From Osedax fenrisi (lineage: Eukaryota; Annelida; Polychaeta; Sabellida; Siboglinidae): a stretch of DNA of 64,000 bases. Below are positions 1 through 17,627 of the stretch, piece by piece; positions within the stretch are counted from its first letter, which is position 1, and each line of letters begins with the position of its first letter. Where the stretch lies: the NCBI GenBank assembly GCA_964019155.1, contig OZ025242.1, forward strand, positions 26,856,118-26,920,117. The letters are read 5' to 3'. A program made the translations under genes and the position numbers. Below the pieces are notes generated by a model. The model was not told the origin of the DNA and did no database searches. It worked only from the letters and a program-made list of their open reading frames with translations.

Positions 1-90
1 CGTGAACAATACGCTAACAATGAACAATGCGAACTCACTGTACCCCATGTATTATGTATCTGTGTCACGTGTATCGGTAATTAAAATAAT

Positions 91-121
<31 letters not shown>

Positions 122-328
122 GTATATACGTATGCATATACTACATTATTAAAAAGTTCCAGATAAATATACATACTTTTTTTCGTATGAAGATGATTAT
201 ATATGACCTTGCACTACTGTTATATTAGTACACTGTACAGTATTGTGTATAGGGGATCGAGCATTAATAAAGCTAATCGATGTTACTGATTCTCCTTAGA
301 ATACTATGACATGCATACTTATGCATAA

Positions 329-376
<48 letters not shown>

Positions 377-473
377 ATAGCTAGTATTTGTTATAATGCT
401 TGCAGTATACCTATAGGAGATACGGGGCCAGATGGATTCAGTAAAGTGACAATACGCTGATTATGTAGCATAC
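1..473. other. AT-rich non-coding stretch
   Basis: No gene is seen. The stretch holds (TA)n runs near 91-130 and 337-364, the second passing into a short (GT)n, and otherwise AT-rich unique sequence. Confidence 0.7.
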
Positions 474-703
474 GTGATATGTGTGGTGATATGTGTGGTG
501 ATATGTGTGGTGATATGTGTGGTGATATGTGTGGTGATATGTGTGGTGATATGTGTGGTGATATGTGTAGTGATATGTGTGGTGGTATGTGTGGTGGTAT
601 GTGTGGTGATATGTGTGGTGATATGTGTGGTGATATGTGTGGTGATATGTGTAGTGATATGTGTGGTGATATGTGTGGTGATATGTGTGGTGATATGTGT
701 GTA
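474..703. repeat. 12-bp minisatellite ATATGTGTGGTG, about 19 copies
   Basis: The unit ATATGTGTGGTG repeats head to tail, with a few variants (TAGTG for TGGTG, GGTATG for GATATG). Because the unit is a multiple of three, two frames stay open for over 70 codons. They give only repeated ICVV or MCGD tetrapeptides and are not genes. Confidence 0.95.
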
Positions 704-1368
704 GGTGTGTGGTAGTTAACGATAAGCGTATACGGCCTATAGGTGTGTGTATTATAAAACTATAGTTAACTATATATAGTTAATAATAGTTACTAATAGT
801 TACTAACTATAGTTAATAATAAGTTAAATTAATGAATTAAAAAATGATGTGATCTATGTCTCAGAGGAACAACCACAAGCCATAGCTTATAAGCTTATAT
901 TAACAACTATAGTAAGCCAGAGGTCCCGAGCTAGACTTCAGAAAGTTACTGTTGTTCGCTTGTGTTTATCGAGGAATTAATAAACGATAAATCAAAATAC
1001 AAGACAAAAAATACTATTCTTTGTATTACATTGTCCGGGCCCCGCACAGTTATGTATAACATGTATACATCCATTACTTCTTGAGTGGTCCATTTGTATC
1101 CGCTAATTGTATTAAATTCAATAAATATATATATATATATATATTGTGATTTCAATGATATAATCGATGTATCGATATTTAGATGTACGTTATGTGATGA
1201 CGCATCGATGACGCATTGGTTAGTAGCACGTGGTTTCACTATATACGGTTATGTTAGTATACTTATAAGCGATAGTTATAGGATTCCGTCACAATCTTGC
1301 CATACCACGTGATTCTATACTGTTACGTCATACATTCGCGTAGTGTGTTAAGTAATTCAGTATCGTTA
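704..1368. other. Non-coding stretch, no feature recognised
   Basis: AT-rich sequence with TAACTATAGTTA-type palindromic bits near 760-815 and a (TA)n run at about 1122-1145. Open frames here are short and lack any recognised domain. Confidence 0.6.
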
Positions 1369-1549
1369 TTGTGTTATTGTTCTTTTTATTTGGTGGAGTC
1401 CTTTCATCCCATCCAGGAACTTAGATGAAGTTTTCACTTATAACCATATATGGCTCTAATGTCCCTTAGAAGTCGTTCTCGTGTTAAGGCATCCATGGTT
1501 TTAACGAAAGCCGATCATTTATGTATTCACAACTATATAAGAGTATAGT
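1369..1549 (-). mobile_element. tRNA-derived SINE, 5'-truncated copy
   Basis: This matches the body and 3' end of the SINE copies at 8262-8560 and 48797-49083. The shared 3' block includes (minus strand) AACTTCATCTAAGTTCCTGG and GATGAAAGGACTCCACCAAA. The tRNA-like head is absent; the copy breaks off into a (CACACATA)n microsatellite at about 1550. The tail toward 1369 is AATAACA-like, as in the other copies. Confidence 0.8.
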
Positions 1550-1550
1550 A

Positions 1551-1706
1551 CACACAAGTACACACACACCCACACACCCACACATACATACATACACACA
1601 CATACATACACACACATACATACACACACACATACATACATACATACACACATACATACATACACACACACACCCACACATACACACATCCACACACACA
1701 TACATA
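1551..1706. repeat. (CACATA/CACACA)n microsatellite
   Basis: Mixed CACACA, CATACATA and CACCCACA units. It abuts the truncated end of the SINE. Confidence 0.9.
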
Positions 1707-2985
1707 GTCACGTGGTACTATAGCAATTAAAACCACGTGGTATTCTCCACGGAGCTATAAAGAAGCACGTGCACATAACAATGCACGAGACAACAATGTT
1801 ATGTGCTTCGTGTAACTATATATAGTTACTTTAAGGACACATCTTTTACGACATGACCCTCGTGACCCGCCTCGCTTACGAGTACATGGTATCTAACCGG
1901 TGATATAAATTAATAGTTTTTCAGTATTAAGTGTTCGCTTTTTAAATGTCAAATATTCGATAATTATTTGTTTCTAAAATGATAACACTATTCGATATTA
2001 ATCTTAAATAGTATTCGACTAATTCGAGAAAAAAAATTATTTTGTTATAATATTTTTTTTTAAATATTATTCACCAACAATGTTATCCATAAACATTCGT
2101 ATATAACACTAATGACATATCTACATTACCGGCATAGATGCGATCATTGATTGAGCTCTACTGAGAGAACATGGCGGTAATACAATTGTTCCATTTCGAC
2201 GGAGGTGCCGAGAACAAGCATAACGCTACTTTTCATAGTGCATCTATATTTCGTCTTGCCCCTAGTTCACCAAATGATGGAACATTCATCAATCATATAG
2301 TCACCAATAATTATACGAATATTAGTTGACTATTCGATATTAATTTCAATATTTGTTTTGAAATATTCGATTTTGTTATCCTCAAAAACACTTGTTTTAA
2401 ACTAAATAGTTGAATTAGTATTCAAATATTCATGTACATACCAACTAATTACAACGGAGACATATGTGTATATACAGTATATACACATGTCTGTATACGT
2501 AATACGATACAAGTTTGTCGCTATCAATAGTAATATATCTCATACTATATCCGCTTTAAAGTTCACGACCTTGTATTATCATACATCGTACCCAATAGAC
2601 TTAATAGATTCTCGATCTTAATATATATTTACGGAAATAGATAAGTGTTCAAATTAAGTTTACTAACTCGAAGTAAATGTATTAAAGTTGTTCTTTACTG
2701 ACATCTTTCATGGCGCGTCTCATGACAATACTTTTGACTAGAATTCCTGTCAGAGGTGTTAACATCGGAAAAGTTTTTAATTGTTAAATAATTATGTTTA
2801 TATAAGTTATATTATTTCATTTCTTCGCTGTTATTATATATTTTATATAACATATTCGATTTCTATAAATATAAATATATCGTTTCACCCCTGTGTTTTA
2901 ACTCGTGACCACTCGAACACTAACATTATAGCCTGTAGCCCTTAACCCTTACCTTAGCGCTTAACTCTCTTCACTTTCGGATAGT

Positions 2986-3104
2986 GGTGTTAACGATGCG
3001 ATGTTGACATCACGTGACCGACTCTCAGCCAATAGGAGTATTACATTTAAAGCGTATACGCTAATCCGATTGGACGAGCCGATCACCGACACGTCGTTAA
3101 CACC
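2986..3104. other. Possible small inverted-repeat element flanked by TTAA
   Basis: GGTGTTAACGATGCG at 2986-3000 faces the inverse-complement-like ACGTCGTTAACACC at 3091-3104, and both arms contain TTAA. This could be a tiny piggyBac-like non-autonomous element or simply a hairpin. The arms are short and imperfect, so the call is weak. Confidence 0.25.
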
Positions 3105-3945
3105 GCAGCCTCGAAACAGTAGCATCTCGCCTAGCCTTAGGTCGAGGTTATAGCTGGTAACCTACACACTACACCCTTACTAGACGCGCGTAACAATGTC
3201 CCTCTTACAATAGAGCCATTGTTAGGCGCGGTAACGAAGCTAATAAAGAGTGGCGCCTATGTGTAGGGCACACCGTGTGCGTATGTGTCTATGTATGTGT
3301 GTATGTGTGTGCGTGCGTATATCACATGCGTAGTGTATAGTATAAGGTGAATCAGTTGTAGCGGGTAACTCGGCATTAGGAATTAGGAGGCTCATTCTTT
3401 TTTTAGTAGGCCTTTAATATATATATATGTATATATATACTTATATATATGTGTATACATACATATATATATGTGAATTTATATGCACGTGGTTATGTAT
3501 GGACTATTGTACATACGTATGTCACGTGTGTATGTATGTGTTAGTGTGTACGATGTACACTGTATAATGCACATCGTACACTGTGCGATGTGCACACCCG
3601 CACCCGCACCCGCACATGTGTGCGCGTGTATACTTACAGGTTACCGGTGTACATCGATTAGTAATGCATACACCTATAGGTCAGAGGTTACTAATCACCT
3701 CAGACGTATCGTATGTACGAACACACGGAGCTGTACTTTAGTCTACATATGTTGACCACACCTACAGAGGCCGATACATGTATACTATCGAGTATACTCG
3801 ATAGTCAACGAATGTTCCATGTATCGTACGACTAGGTACGTCGTACATTGTACATGGCAATATTAAAGTACAGGTTTACCCTTAGATATCGTATATGATA
3901 AATATGCACATGTGCATTCGTTAATTACATATCCCAGTAGGCACT

Positions 3946-3998
3946 ATATGTATAGGTTATTATATGTATAGGTTATTATATGTATAGGTTATTATATG
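3946..3998. repeat. 16-bp tandem repeat ATATGTATAGGTTATT
   Basis: About three and a half near-perfect copies of ATATGTATAGGTTATT. Confidence 0.85.
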
Positions 3999-4291
3999 TA
4001 TATATATATAGTATACTTTAGAGTATAACCATGCTAAATTAATATTTGGCCAAAGCATATAGGCTTTGGCCAATACGTTATAACATAAAAAAGCCCAAAA
4101 TAAAAATGTCCAGAAAATCCACAAATAACTTATTTAAACTTTGTATTTTATTTTTTGATTACAAATTGTTCTCTTTATAAATGTGTACATTTTAACTAAT
4201 TATATTTAAATTATAAGTAATACATATACGTATAACATATGATGATAGGTCGACGATTCAAACTATCGTCATTCGTACCCATGTGCTGACA

Positions 4292-4826
4292 ATTATATTA
4301 CTACATCCCTACATCCCTACATCCCTACATCCCTACACCCCTACATCCCTACTTCCCTACACCCCTACATCCCTACATCCCTACATACCTACATCCCTAC
4401 ATCCCTACACCCCTACATCCCTACATCCCTACATACCTATACTCCTACAACCCTACATCCCTACATCCCTACATACCTATACCCCTACATCCCTACATCC
4501 CTACATCCCTACACCCCTACATCCCTACTTCCCTACACCCCTACACCCCTACATCCCTACATACCTACATTCCTACATCCCTACACCCCTACATCCCTAC
4601 ATACCTATACTCCTACAACCCTACATCCCTACATCCCTACATCCCTATACCCCTACATACCTACACCCCTACATCCCTACATCCCTACATCCCTATACCC
4701 CTACAACCCTACATCCCTACATCCCTACACCCCTACATCTCTACATACCTATACCCCTACATCCCTACACACCTACACCCCTACACCCCTACAACCCTAC
4801 ATCCCTACACCCCTACATCCCTACAT
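4292..4826. repeat. (CCCTACAT)n / (CCCTACAC)n octamer array
   Basis: Roughly 65 octamers of CCCTACAT with CCCTACAC, CCTATAC and ACCTACAT variants. The eight-base unit gives an open frame on the + strand of about 190 codons reading IPTSLHPY-like repeats. That is a by-product of the repeat, not a gene. The CCCTA core resembles the telomeric complement CCCTAA, but the unit is not a known telomere repeat. Confidence 0.95.
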
Positions 4827-5223
4827 GGTATGTGGCTACCTCTCTCCCTCAGGTGTAAATTACGCGTGATCCTTATAATGCATAAAGCAATATATCTCTC
4901 ACATCTAGCTATGCTCCTCTACAATTTATTGGAAATCTAGTGAAACTTCCCTAAATTCAAGATCTTTTAAAAATTCCGGTCACACTCTATGGATATATAC
5001 CCTCACTCATACCATCCGCTCTACTAGATCCCACAATATATTTATAAATCGTATTTATTCTTTTCTCTCTACCTCTAATTACTAAATCATCTAACTTATT
5101 ATTTGTGTATTAGTTATTTTTATCTCGTTTTATCTTCAACGTATTATTATTATCTAATTGTTATCGTATTATTATTTTATTATTATTTTCTTCCCGCACG
5201 AGCTAAGGGATCTACATATGTAT

Positions 5224-5264
<41 letters not shown>

Positions 5265-5532
5265 TGGCTCTATTTTAGTGCAAAATAAGACCTATATCAT
5301 CATCATCATCATATGTAATACGTTATATATTGTATATCATAATATATATAACAATAGACGTTCATTGTTTATCGCGTATTGCATACACAGAACAGCGTTG
5401 CGTTAATATATTTTATGTGACATATAATCTCTATATACCAAGCATACCTATTAACTATGTTATATCCATGATATATGTAGGTGTTAGAGTATTCGTAGTA
5501 GGTTTACTTACAACATATAACTTAAGATAATC

Positions 5533-5563
<31 letters not shown>

Positions 5564-6216
5564 GTGTGTGTGTGTGATTTAACTATCCATGAATAATATT
5601 TTATATCTAACATAAAAACGGTACAAATGTTACTATAATAACTGTTACGATAACTAGATTGCTATGATCTTTGGGGAGGGGAGAGATCCACTTCCGGGAA
5701 CAGGTGCTAATTATACGGAATAAGCGCACTCTTATCGGTACACGCACACACACACACGCACACACACATTATAAACTTATTAGTTTGGCAGCCGCCATTA
5801 TTTACAGATATTTTCCGGCGCGGAGATACGTAATTTTGCGCACACACACACGTGCGCACACACACACGTGCGCATACACACGTGCAACAGTGGACATGCG
5901 CGTGTGTGTTTATTTACATTCCCGCCGAAAGGAGAAATATTAATATATATGTTTATATATATATATATATATATATAAATAAGAATATTACTTTAATACG
6001 TGCGAGATTTATGTTTGATTAATAATAGGCGGTATCATCGTTTTATTGTTCATTTAGCGATGAATCTAAATGAAATGTAACAAAATAACATGAATGAGTC
6101 ATGACCCATAACTAATGAGTGAGTTATGGCGACACCGAGGACACATACACATCACAACCTCCTTTGATCTTATATATATATTCATAGAAATATACATATG
6201 ATATTATTTATCGATG

Positions 6217-6254
<38 letters not shown>

Positions 6255-6779
6255 CTATTTTTACTTCTTATTCGGTATTCAGATGAAACTTTATTTTAGT
6301 TTAATTATTCATTTTCATTTTTCTCTATAAGTAATTTTAATTAAACTTGACTAATTTTATATTCTATTTGTCATTCCAATTATCGTTCTATACAATAATT
6401 AAGACTTTCAAAATTAATTATTATTTGAAAATCTCCCAATTATTAGGTAATAACTTAGTAGGTTATGTGTATACATCCGATTATATATATGTATATAAAT
6501 ATGTATATACAGTCAACTCTCGATATATCATAAAAGTATACTATCTATATCTCGCTAACTCGGACTTTTACTAATATTATTTTGGTTTTGATTATAAATA
6601 TAAAAATTATATTATATTTCAGAAAATCGATAATTCATAAGCATTTCTTCGGTCTCTTACATTATGAGATATCGAGAGGTATTAACTGTATATATATATA
6701 TGTCCGATAATATAAGTGAAATTAAAATAATAATATGATAAATCGATAAAATCGCGATTCAGCGTACCGAGCCCCTCTC
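4827..6779. other. AT-rich non-coding region
   Basis: Contains (TA)n at about 5228-5255, 5533-5558, 5958-5976 and 6223-6250, a (CAT)n run at 5297-5311, and (CA)n with CGTGCGCACACA units at 5741-5885. No conserved coding segment was found. Confidence 0.6.
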
Positions 6780-7230
6780 AATTGTTATCGCGTAACCGGG
6801 AGGTATTCATGTGTTACGTAGCGCGATGGGGATCGTAACAATGGTTGTATTGTAGCGTCGCACACACACACGCACACGAGCGCACTCGCACACACACACG
6901 AGCGGATCGCGCCCACGTAAGAGAACGTGTAATAGACTGTGCGTATGTGTGCGTGTGTGTGTGTGCGTGTGTGTGTGTGTGTGTGCGTCGGGCAGTACGC
7001 GAGGGTTTAATGGGCTGCAATAACATCGAGCGCGACGGTAGCCGAGAGGGGCGGGCGGGGGAGATTTATTATAGCTTGACCGGCGGACGGTGGGTAGTTC
7101 GGACAGTGGTCAGTGGAACCGTTGCGGTCAGCGGTCGTACGGACAGAGAGAGCGAGAGACACCTAGCCGCAGAGTTCCCGGTGGTTCCATGTACTATATA
7201 CGAGTACTCTAGTGTACGTATACTATAATC
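6780..7230 (+). promoter_or_regulatory. CpG-richer stretch, candidate promoter or 5' UTR exon upstream of tensin
   Basis: In an otherwise very AT-rich region this stretch is rich in CpG. It carries a GC-box-like GGGGCGGGCGGGGGAG near 7044-7060, followed by TTTATTATAG. It also has (CA)n near 6860-6900 and (GT)n near 6945-6985. The open frame 6845-7228 has no recognised domain. Promoter function is inferred only from composition and from lying upstream of the first recognised tensin exon. Confidence 0.3.
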
Positions 7231-8261
7231 GGAGCACTATAGTGCCACTGTAGTGCTACTACTATACCTACTACTATACCTACTACTATACCTACTACTT
7301 CCGCTACTATTTAGCAACCGATACTGCAATAGTTCAGGAAATGATGGTGTTTAACATTTAGCGATGATTGTATGATATTGTTGTATCGATGACATAGAGA
7401 TACGTCTATAGACGGGTAGATTATATATATACTATATTAATATATTATACTAATATATTAGCGTGGAGTGATATTTTAATAAATGCTAATTTAATGATGT
7501 TAACGCTAATTTAAATGCTAAATCGCGTAGATGAGATTGCTGCCGACGTCACCGGATGTTTGCCGGAAAGAATACGACCTTCGACCCCAGTCATGCGTTA
7601 GTCTATAATCATACCATACACGTATAGTGTGTGGTGCGGTATTATGAACATATATTTACAATTCAAATACTATTACTAATCCTCACTTTAATCTTATATA
7701 TGTTATACATACGTATAGGTTACGTAGATATGCTAAATATGTATTTATTTATATATAACTATAATTTTAAATAAATAAATGACCAAAATGAAATAATAAC
7801 AATACTGTAATACGTATACATATATTCATTACGAGCACTTACCATTGCGAGAATATCAAACAATGCAGACTATTAGAGGATTACATAACAGTGTATGACG
7901 TAATGATGATGTGATGTCATTGTACATGTACGTATTGTCGTCATAACACAATGGAAACTTTATATCTTGTCATCATTATCTTCTCAAGAGAGATTATAAT
8001 ATATTTATAATATATATATATATATCTTATATTATTATTATTAATAATAGTAATTTTATTAGCAGTAGTAGTAGAAGTAGCATTATTAGTATAAGTAGCA
8101 GTATGAGTAGCAGTTGTAGTAATATTAATGGTAGTACTAATACACAGAACATAGATATATAAACTTATTTAGTCTTAAATTTGTAATTTGGTATATCAAA
8201 ATATGTGCATATGCCATATGGAATTTTTTTAATGCAATTAGTATTATTAATATATATATAT
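7231..8261. other. Non-coding stretch with TAC-type repeats
   Basis: CTACTACTATAC repeats lie at about 7256-7300 and a degenerate AGTAGT/AGCAGT repeat at 8055-8135. CpG-richer sequence lies at 7530-7600. No exon with conserved protein similarity was found. Confidence 0.55.
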
Positions 8262-8556
8262 TGTTATTGTTATTGTTATTTTTATTTGGTGGAGTCCTTT
8301 CATCCCATCCAGGAACTTAGATGAAGTTTTCACTTATAACCATATATGGCTCTAATGTCCCTTCGAAGCCGCTCTCATGTTAAGGCATCCATGGTTTTAA
8401 CGAGAGCCGATCATTTATTTATACACAATTATATAAGATCACTTCTAAATAATATTTTAAGACCCAGTTTATAAAATTAATGAATGGTCCGGACGAGACT
8501 CGAACCCGTGTCCTATTGCTTGTGTGTCTGACGCCTTAGCCACTGAGCCACACAGG

Positions 8557-8560
<4 letters not shown>
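8262..8560 (-). mobile_element. tRNA-derived SINE, full-length copy
   Basis: Read on the minus strand, the copy begins with a tRNA-like head (about 8558 down to 8485). It has an A-box match TGGCTCAGTGGCTAAGG and a B-box match GGGTTCGAGTCTC, the internal RNA polymerase III promoter elements. The body ends in GATGAAAGGACTCCACCAAA and an AATAAC-type tail at about 8262-8290. A second nearly identical full-length copy lies at 48797-49083. tRNA-derived SINEs depend on a partner LINE for mobility; which LINE serves this family cannot be told here. Confidence 0.9.
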
Positions 8561-8595
<35 letters not shown>

Positions 8596-9781
8596 CTACC
8601 ACTACTATTACTACAACTACTGCTGCTACTGCTACTGCTACTGCTACTTATATATAATGATGTGTTCTAAATTGTAAATAAAAATATTCAATGATACGAA
8701 AATTAATGGATGGACACGAAAATTAATATTAACATTTTGTATTCATTTATCACCAATAATTACTTTCTTTTAATAAATGTATCTTTCTATATTTTATAAT
8801 TATTCTAAATATATTAAAATAGAAATGTAAACTTTTGTTGTCGTAGATATTTGATTTTAATTTACGAGACAAACAAATAAATATATATTTATATATATTT
8901 ATATATATAAATTATAAAATTTAATTAAATTTATACAAACATTGTTATTTTATGAATAATGAGTTTACAATATACCTGATAATTATATTTTAATACCCAA
9001 TTATAATGTCTATGAAATTAACTTAGTACGAATAATAACATAAAACACATCCTGCAGATCCACATATTGTATAGTAGATATTGTATACTATATACTATAG
9101 TATATATATACTATCATACTATAGTATGATATAAATCACAAAATAAAATGAATGGTTACAAAAATTGATTTAGTTGTGAAATAACACTCTTGAAAAAGTC
9201 ACTATAAATTGATTATTATTGATATAGTAGAGGAGATATGAAATTATATTTCATTTTCAAAATGTTCTCCACAATTTTCTTATATAATATTAATGTATCA
9301 TTAATGTATACAATTCATTGGCAAATGTATTCAATATCTCTATACATGTAATAATAATAATGATTATTATATTATTTATTAGTAGATTTTGTCTTTTCTT
9401 TTTTTAGTCAGTAAAGAATTATATGTTTACATTTCTCTCTAGATATATAACCTTAAATATAACCCCGGATTACCAAAGAATATAGAATATTTCTATAGTT
9501 CCTCGATATTGTTGTAGTAGTGCTTATTAAATGAGCAACTAAATCATTGAAATACCAATACGGCGACCTAATTCGTTACGTACCCACTACATAATGGGGT
9601 GCGGTGTGGTATTTAACGCCGTTAACTAGCCTAAGGCGCACACGCACACCAATTCGCACTCGTACGCACTATAGTTCTCACGCACACGCATAACAATGTA
9701 CATGTATACGTATGAAGTACGAATATAAACTATAATTTATATACTCATATTTATATATATATATATACATACACAAATAAC

Positions 9782-9836
<55 letters not shown>

Positions 9837-10470
9837 AGAACTAGATAAGCTTTGCTTTTTTTTCTACCCAGTAGTTCGCTACACCTTCTGAGTTATATAT
9901 ATATATATATATATATTAAAAATAAATGATATAAATATTAAAGTTTACAAAATTACCCGAACAATTGTTTTGATATGTAAATATTATAATTTAGATGTTA
10001 GTTGATAATCATGTATAACTTATGAACTTACTTTATTATCTCTACATAGATAGGTTACGTAATATTAATACATAGAAGGGGCGTGGCTAATGGGGCGCGT
10101 ATAGCATTCTTATATAACAACGATATAAACGCGACTATTTAATAATTCCTATAAACCGTCCCACTAAAACAGCCTCCCGATCCGCTGAGAAGGACATCGA
10201 GTAAGAAGCTAGGACATATCGGGTAACAATTTATAAAAACTTGATTTCGTAATAAATTACGTCATAGTATACTTAATGCGCTCACATCGCATGCTATACT
10301 GGTCATTAAAACCCGTTAAATACCCACTAATTCCATTCGTTTAATATATAATTCGTATAATATACCATAGTATATTATAAAACTGTACACAGTTTAATAT
10401 TTACGTATCCCTTTCGACACACGTAAATATGAACTTTTAATTAGGGCTTTGTTTAGGGTTTATCTGCCGC
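8561..10470. other. AT-rich non-coding region
   Basis: (TA)n lies at 8562-8591, followed by a (TAC/TGC)n run to 8648. Further (TA)n lies at 9783-9834 and 9893-9915. Nothing else recognisable was found apart from a CpG-richer patch near 9590-9700. Confidence 0.6.
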
Positions 10471-10679
10471 ATTCCTTCGCGTAATTAATCATAGCGGCGA
10501 GGACACACCGTCCTTATTAATAACAACATCCGGTACTACGCATATCATCGCTACAGTCACTCGCGTAGTGTCACGTGAGACGGCCGCTTAATTATGGCGT
10601 TAATTCGGTAAATATTCAGTTGCGCGCGCGCGCCATTTAATGTTTCACGATTCGACCCCCCCCCGCTCTCCCCGTGTAG
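10471..10679 (+). promoter_or_regulatory. CpG-rich sequence directly before tensin exon 1; acceptor or 5' UTR
   Basis: This stretch is locally GC- and CpG-rich, with (GC)n at 10621-10632, an E-box CACGTG within GTGTCACGTGAGAC, and a C-tract followed by CTCTCCCCGTGTAG. The last part looks like a polypyrimidine tract plus AG acceptor, which would put a non-coding exon further upstream. Alternatively the whole stretch is proximal promoter and 5' UTR. The sequence does not decide between these. Confidence 0.4.
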
Positions 10680-10756
10680 GGCCATAGAGATGGACTACCT
10701 ATTAAAGATGGCCGACAACAACTTCGACGTGCATTACGTGGCATCGCGAATATCAG
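10680..10756 (+). CDS. TNS: Tensin exon 1: N-terminus of the PTP-like domain
   Basis: Tensins are focal-adhesion proteins linking integrin tails to actin, with an N-terminal PTEN-like phosphatase/C2 module. This exon starts after GTGTAG and reads in frame from ATG 10690 or ATG 10708. The second has the context AAAGATGG and gives MADNNFDVHYVASRIS, close in length and pattern to the vertebrate tensin start (DLxYxTERI). The end TCAG|GTTTAG leaves phase 1; the G joins CC of the exon at 27925 to make Ala. This gives SRIS-AITF, matching the conserved RIIAVSF motif. Start choice is uncertain because both Met codons have a purine at -3 and G at +4. Confidence 0.85.
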
Positions 10757-12480
10757 GTTTAGCCGAGGTAGTCGGCGATGTGTGTATGCGTGTGTATGCA
10801 CGGCGTACGTGTGTGTATGCGTGTGCGTGTACATATTATATATTATAAATATATTTATATTAATATATATATATATATGTGTGTTCGTATGTTTGTTGTT
10901 TGTATACATGTATGTGTGTGTATGTGTATGTGTGTATGTGCGTGTGTGTATGTGTGTGTGTGTGTGTGTGTGTGCATATATGTATTATGTTAGTATGAAC
11001 TATATTTTGTTTAAGAATGGTCATCTTCCCGAGTTTTACAATGAAGGACGAAGTACACATTTACAGAAAACTCTGTAAACTATTACTACAAACCTATTGT
11101 ATTTATACCGACATACTTTTTATAAGTTCAATACTAAAATCTATAATTTAAAAGTTTTTTATATTTTGAAAATATAAAAAAATATTATCATATTATGTAT
11201 TAAATTACACTGGTCTGCATGATTTTTCTCTTGTTAGATGTTATAACTGATTCTAGCTCAGTTTTTAACACTGATTACGAATATGTTATTATTTTTTCTG
11301 AGTCACGTCAAGTTTTTTATTTATTTCATTTTTAAATAATGACAAATATTGAAAAAATTGGATTTTTTTTAAAATATGATGTTTTTATAAAGTGATTAAT
11401 TGTTTCTAATTATAATTATTTTAAATTTAGAATATATTACTATAATATTAATATTGATATATATAATTATAATATATTTGAATTAGCATAATTTTTGAAA
11501 TATATTAAAAATGACACTTGAAATGAATTTAAAATGATTAAATTATGCAATTTTTTTTGGCATTTTGACATATTATAATGAAATTAGCAATTTACTTATA
11601 ATAAATTGCATATAATTATTATTCGTATAAATTAACTCTCATAAGCATTTAATATTTCAAGTAGATAAGTTGTATTTAGTTAACCATGGATAGAAGAAGA
11701 TGTATAAATAATCCAGTCATAATTATGAATGAATTATAATATAATATTTTAATCAGAATATAAATTAGAATGACTCTCAGAATTAACATACACGGATATC
11801 ATCTACATAATCATGTTAACAATACATGAGCGATAATAACACGTTATACTATAATTAGTAGACTATAGTCTATAGTATAATATTCAAAATACAGAGGACA
11901 TCATGTTATTAAAGCTCACTTTATATATTGGGACATATGTCAACGATTAACTTATAAATGAAATACAAATATTATTTATACATTATAAATTATAATAATG
12001 ATATGTATATATATATATAAATATATATATATCACTACAACTTTGTTATACACGCTAATTATTATATTATGAGATGCATACAAACAAATATATAAATATA
12101 TAAGTATATACAAGTATAAATTACATACACATACATACACATATACATAATAAGAATACATAGTGTATATATACCACTACTACTATAATTATATTAACAT
12201 ACTATAGTATACGTACACATTGTACGTACAATACAGTATAGTATAGATCAAGAATACACTTAAAAGCCATAGTAATATTAGTACTAGGAATACACACATG
12301 TGTGTAGTAGTAGTAGTAGTAATACATATGTACTACTAGACTTACTACTACCCTACCCTCCTCTACCCTACCGTATGTTATAAATTACTATGCCTACTGA
12401 AGGGAAATAAACATATTGTTCACAGATTTCATAACGCTTCGTGTTCTCGATGTTATTGGTAGATATTATTTCATATACCT

Positions 12481-12549
<69 letters not shown>

Positions 12550-12819
12550 CACCCAATCCTATAATTACTAGTAATGTATAACTCGTTGTATATGTTCAGT
12601 GAAAGTTTTGTAGAAATATATTATATATTTAAAATATTTAAATATTTAAATATTATATATTTATTGTGAATTTATATGAAACAGTTATAATAATACATTA
12701 TTTCAAAGGACATATATTATATATAAATTATACTAATACACGTTAGGATTATATGTTATGTTTTAGTATTATATATATATAACATATTTATGTGTATTTC
12801 ATAATCTATATTTTATACT
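10757..12819. other. Tensin intron 1, proximal part: (GT)n and AT-rich sequence
   Basis: The donor GTTTAG is followed by GT-rich microsatellite sequence (10781-10832 and 10912-10976). AT-rich sequence with (TA)n at 12486-12546 and a short (GTA)n near 12306-12321 follows. No coding segment was recognised. Confidence 0.7.
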
Positions 12820-12840
12820 CCCAGCATTCAACTTACATCA

Positions 12841-14025
<1,185 letters not shown>

Positions 14026-14033
14026 ATAATATA

Positions 14034-17062
<3,029 letters not shown>

Positions 17063-17222
17063 AAATATTATATTATATACTTATGTTACATGACTTAAGT
17101 TGGACTTAAGTTATGAACTTAAGTTGAACTTAAGTTATGAACTTAAGTTGCAACTTAAGTTGAACTTAAGTTACGAACTTAAGTTGTTGATGTAAGTTGA
17201 ACGTAAGTTTATATATAATATA

Positions 17223-17627
<405 letters not shown>

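Larger units (their letters stand above)
1707..4291. other. Upstream non-coding region with scattered simple repeats
   Basis: No gene is supported. A hairpin-like pair around AACAATG lies near 1765-1810. ATTCGATATTAAT-type segments recur near 1960-2010 and 2325-2370 and may be pieces of an old element. The sequence at 2900-3250 is less AT-rich. (GT)n runs lie at 3285-3325, ATGCACATCGTACACTG-type palindromes at 3550-3595, and a CCCGCA triplet repeat near 3597-3615. Confidence 0.55.

Noticed and set aside
479..715. Cysteine-rich MCGD repeat frame
   Set aside because: 12-bp minisatellite read in a lucky frame; the overlapping frame is equally open.
4283..4858. 191-codon frame of IPTSLHPY repeats
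   Set aside because: Direct product of an octamer array. No start context, no domain, and frame openness follows from the repeat.
8485..8558. A functional tRNA gene
   Set aside because: A- and B-boxes are present, but the segment is the head of a SINE with further copies and no clean acceptor stem.
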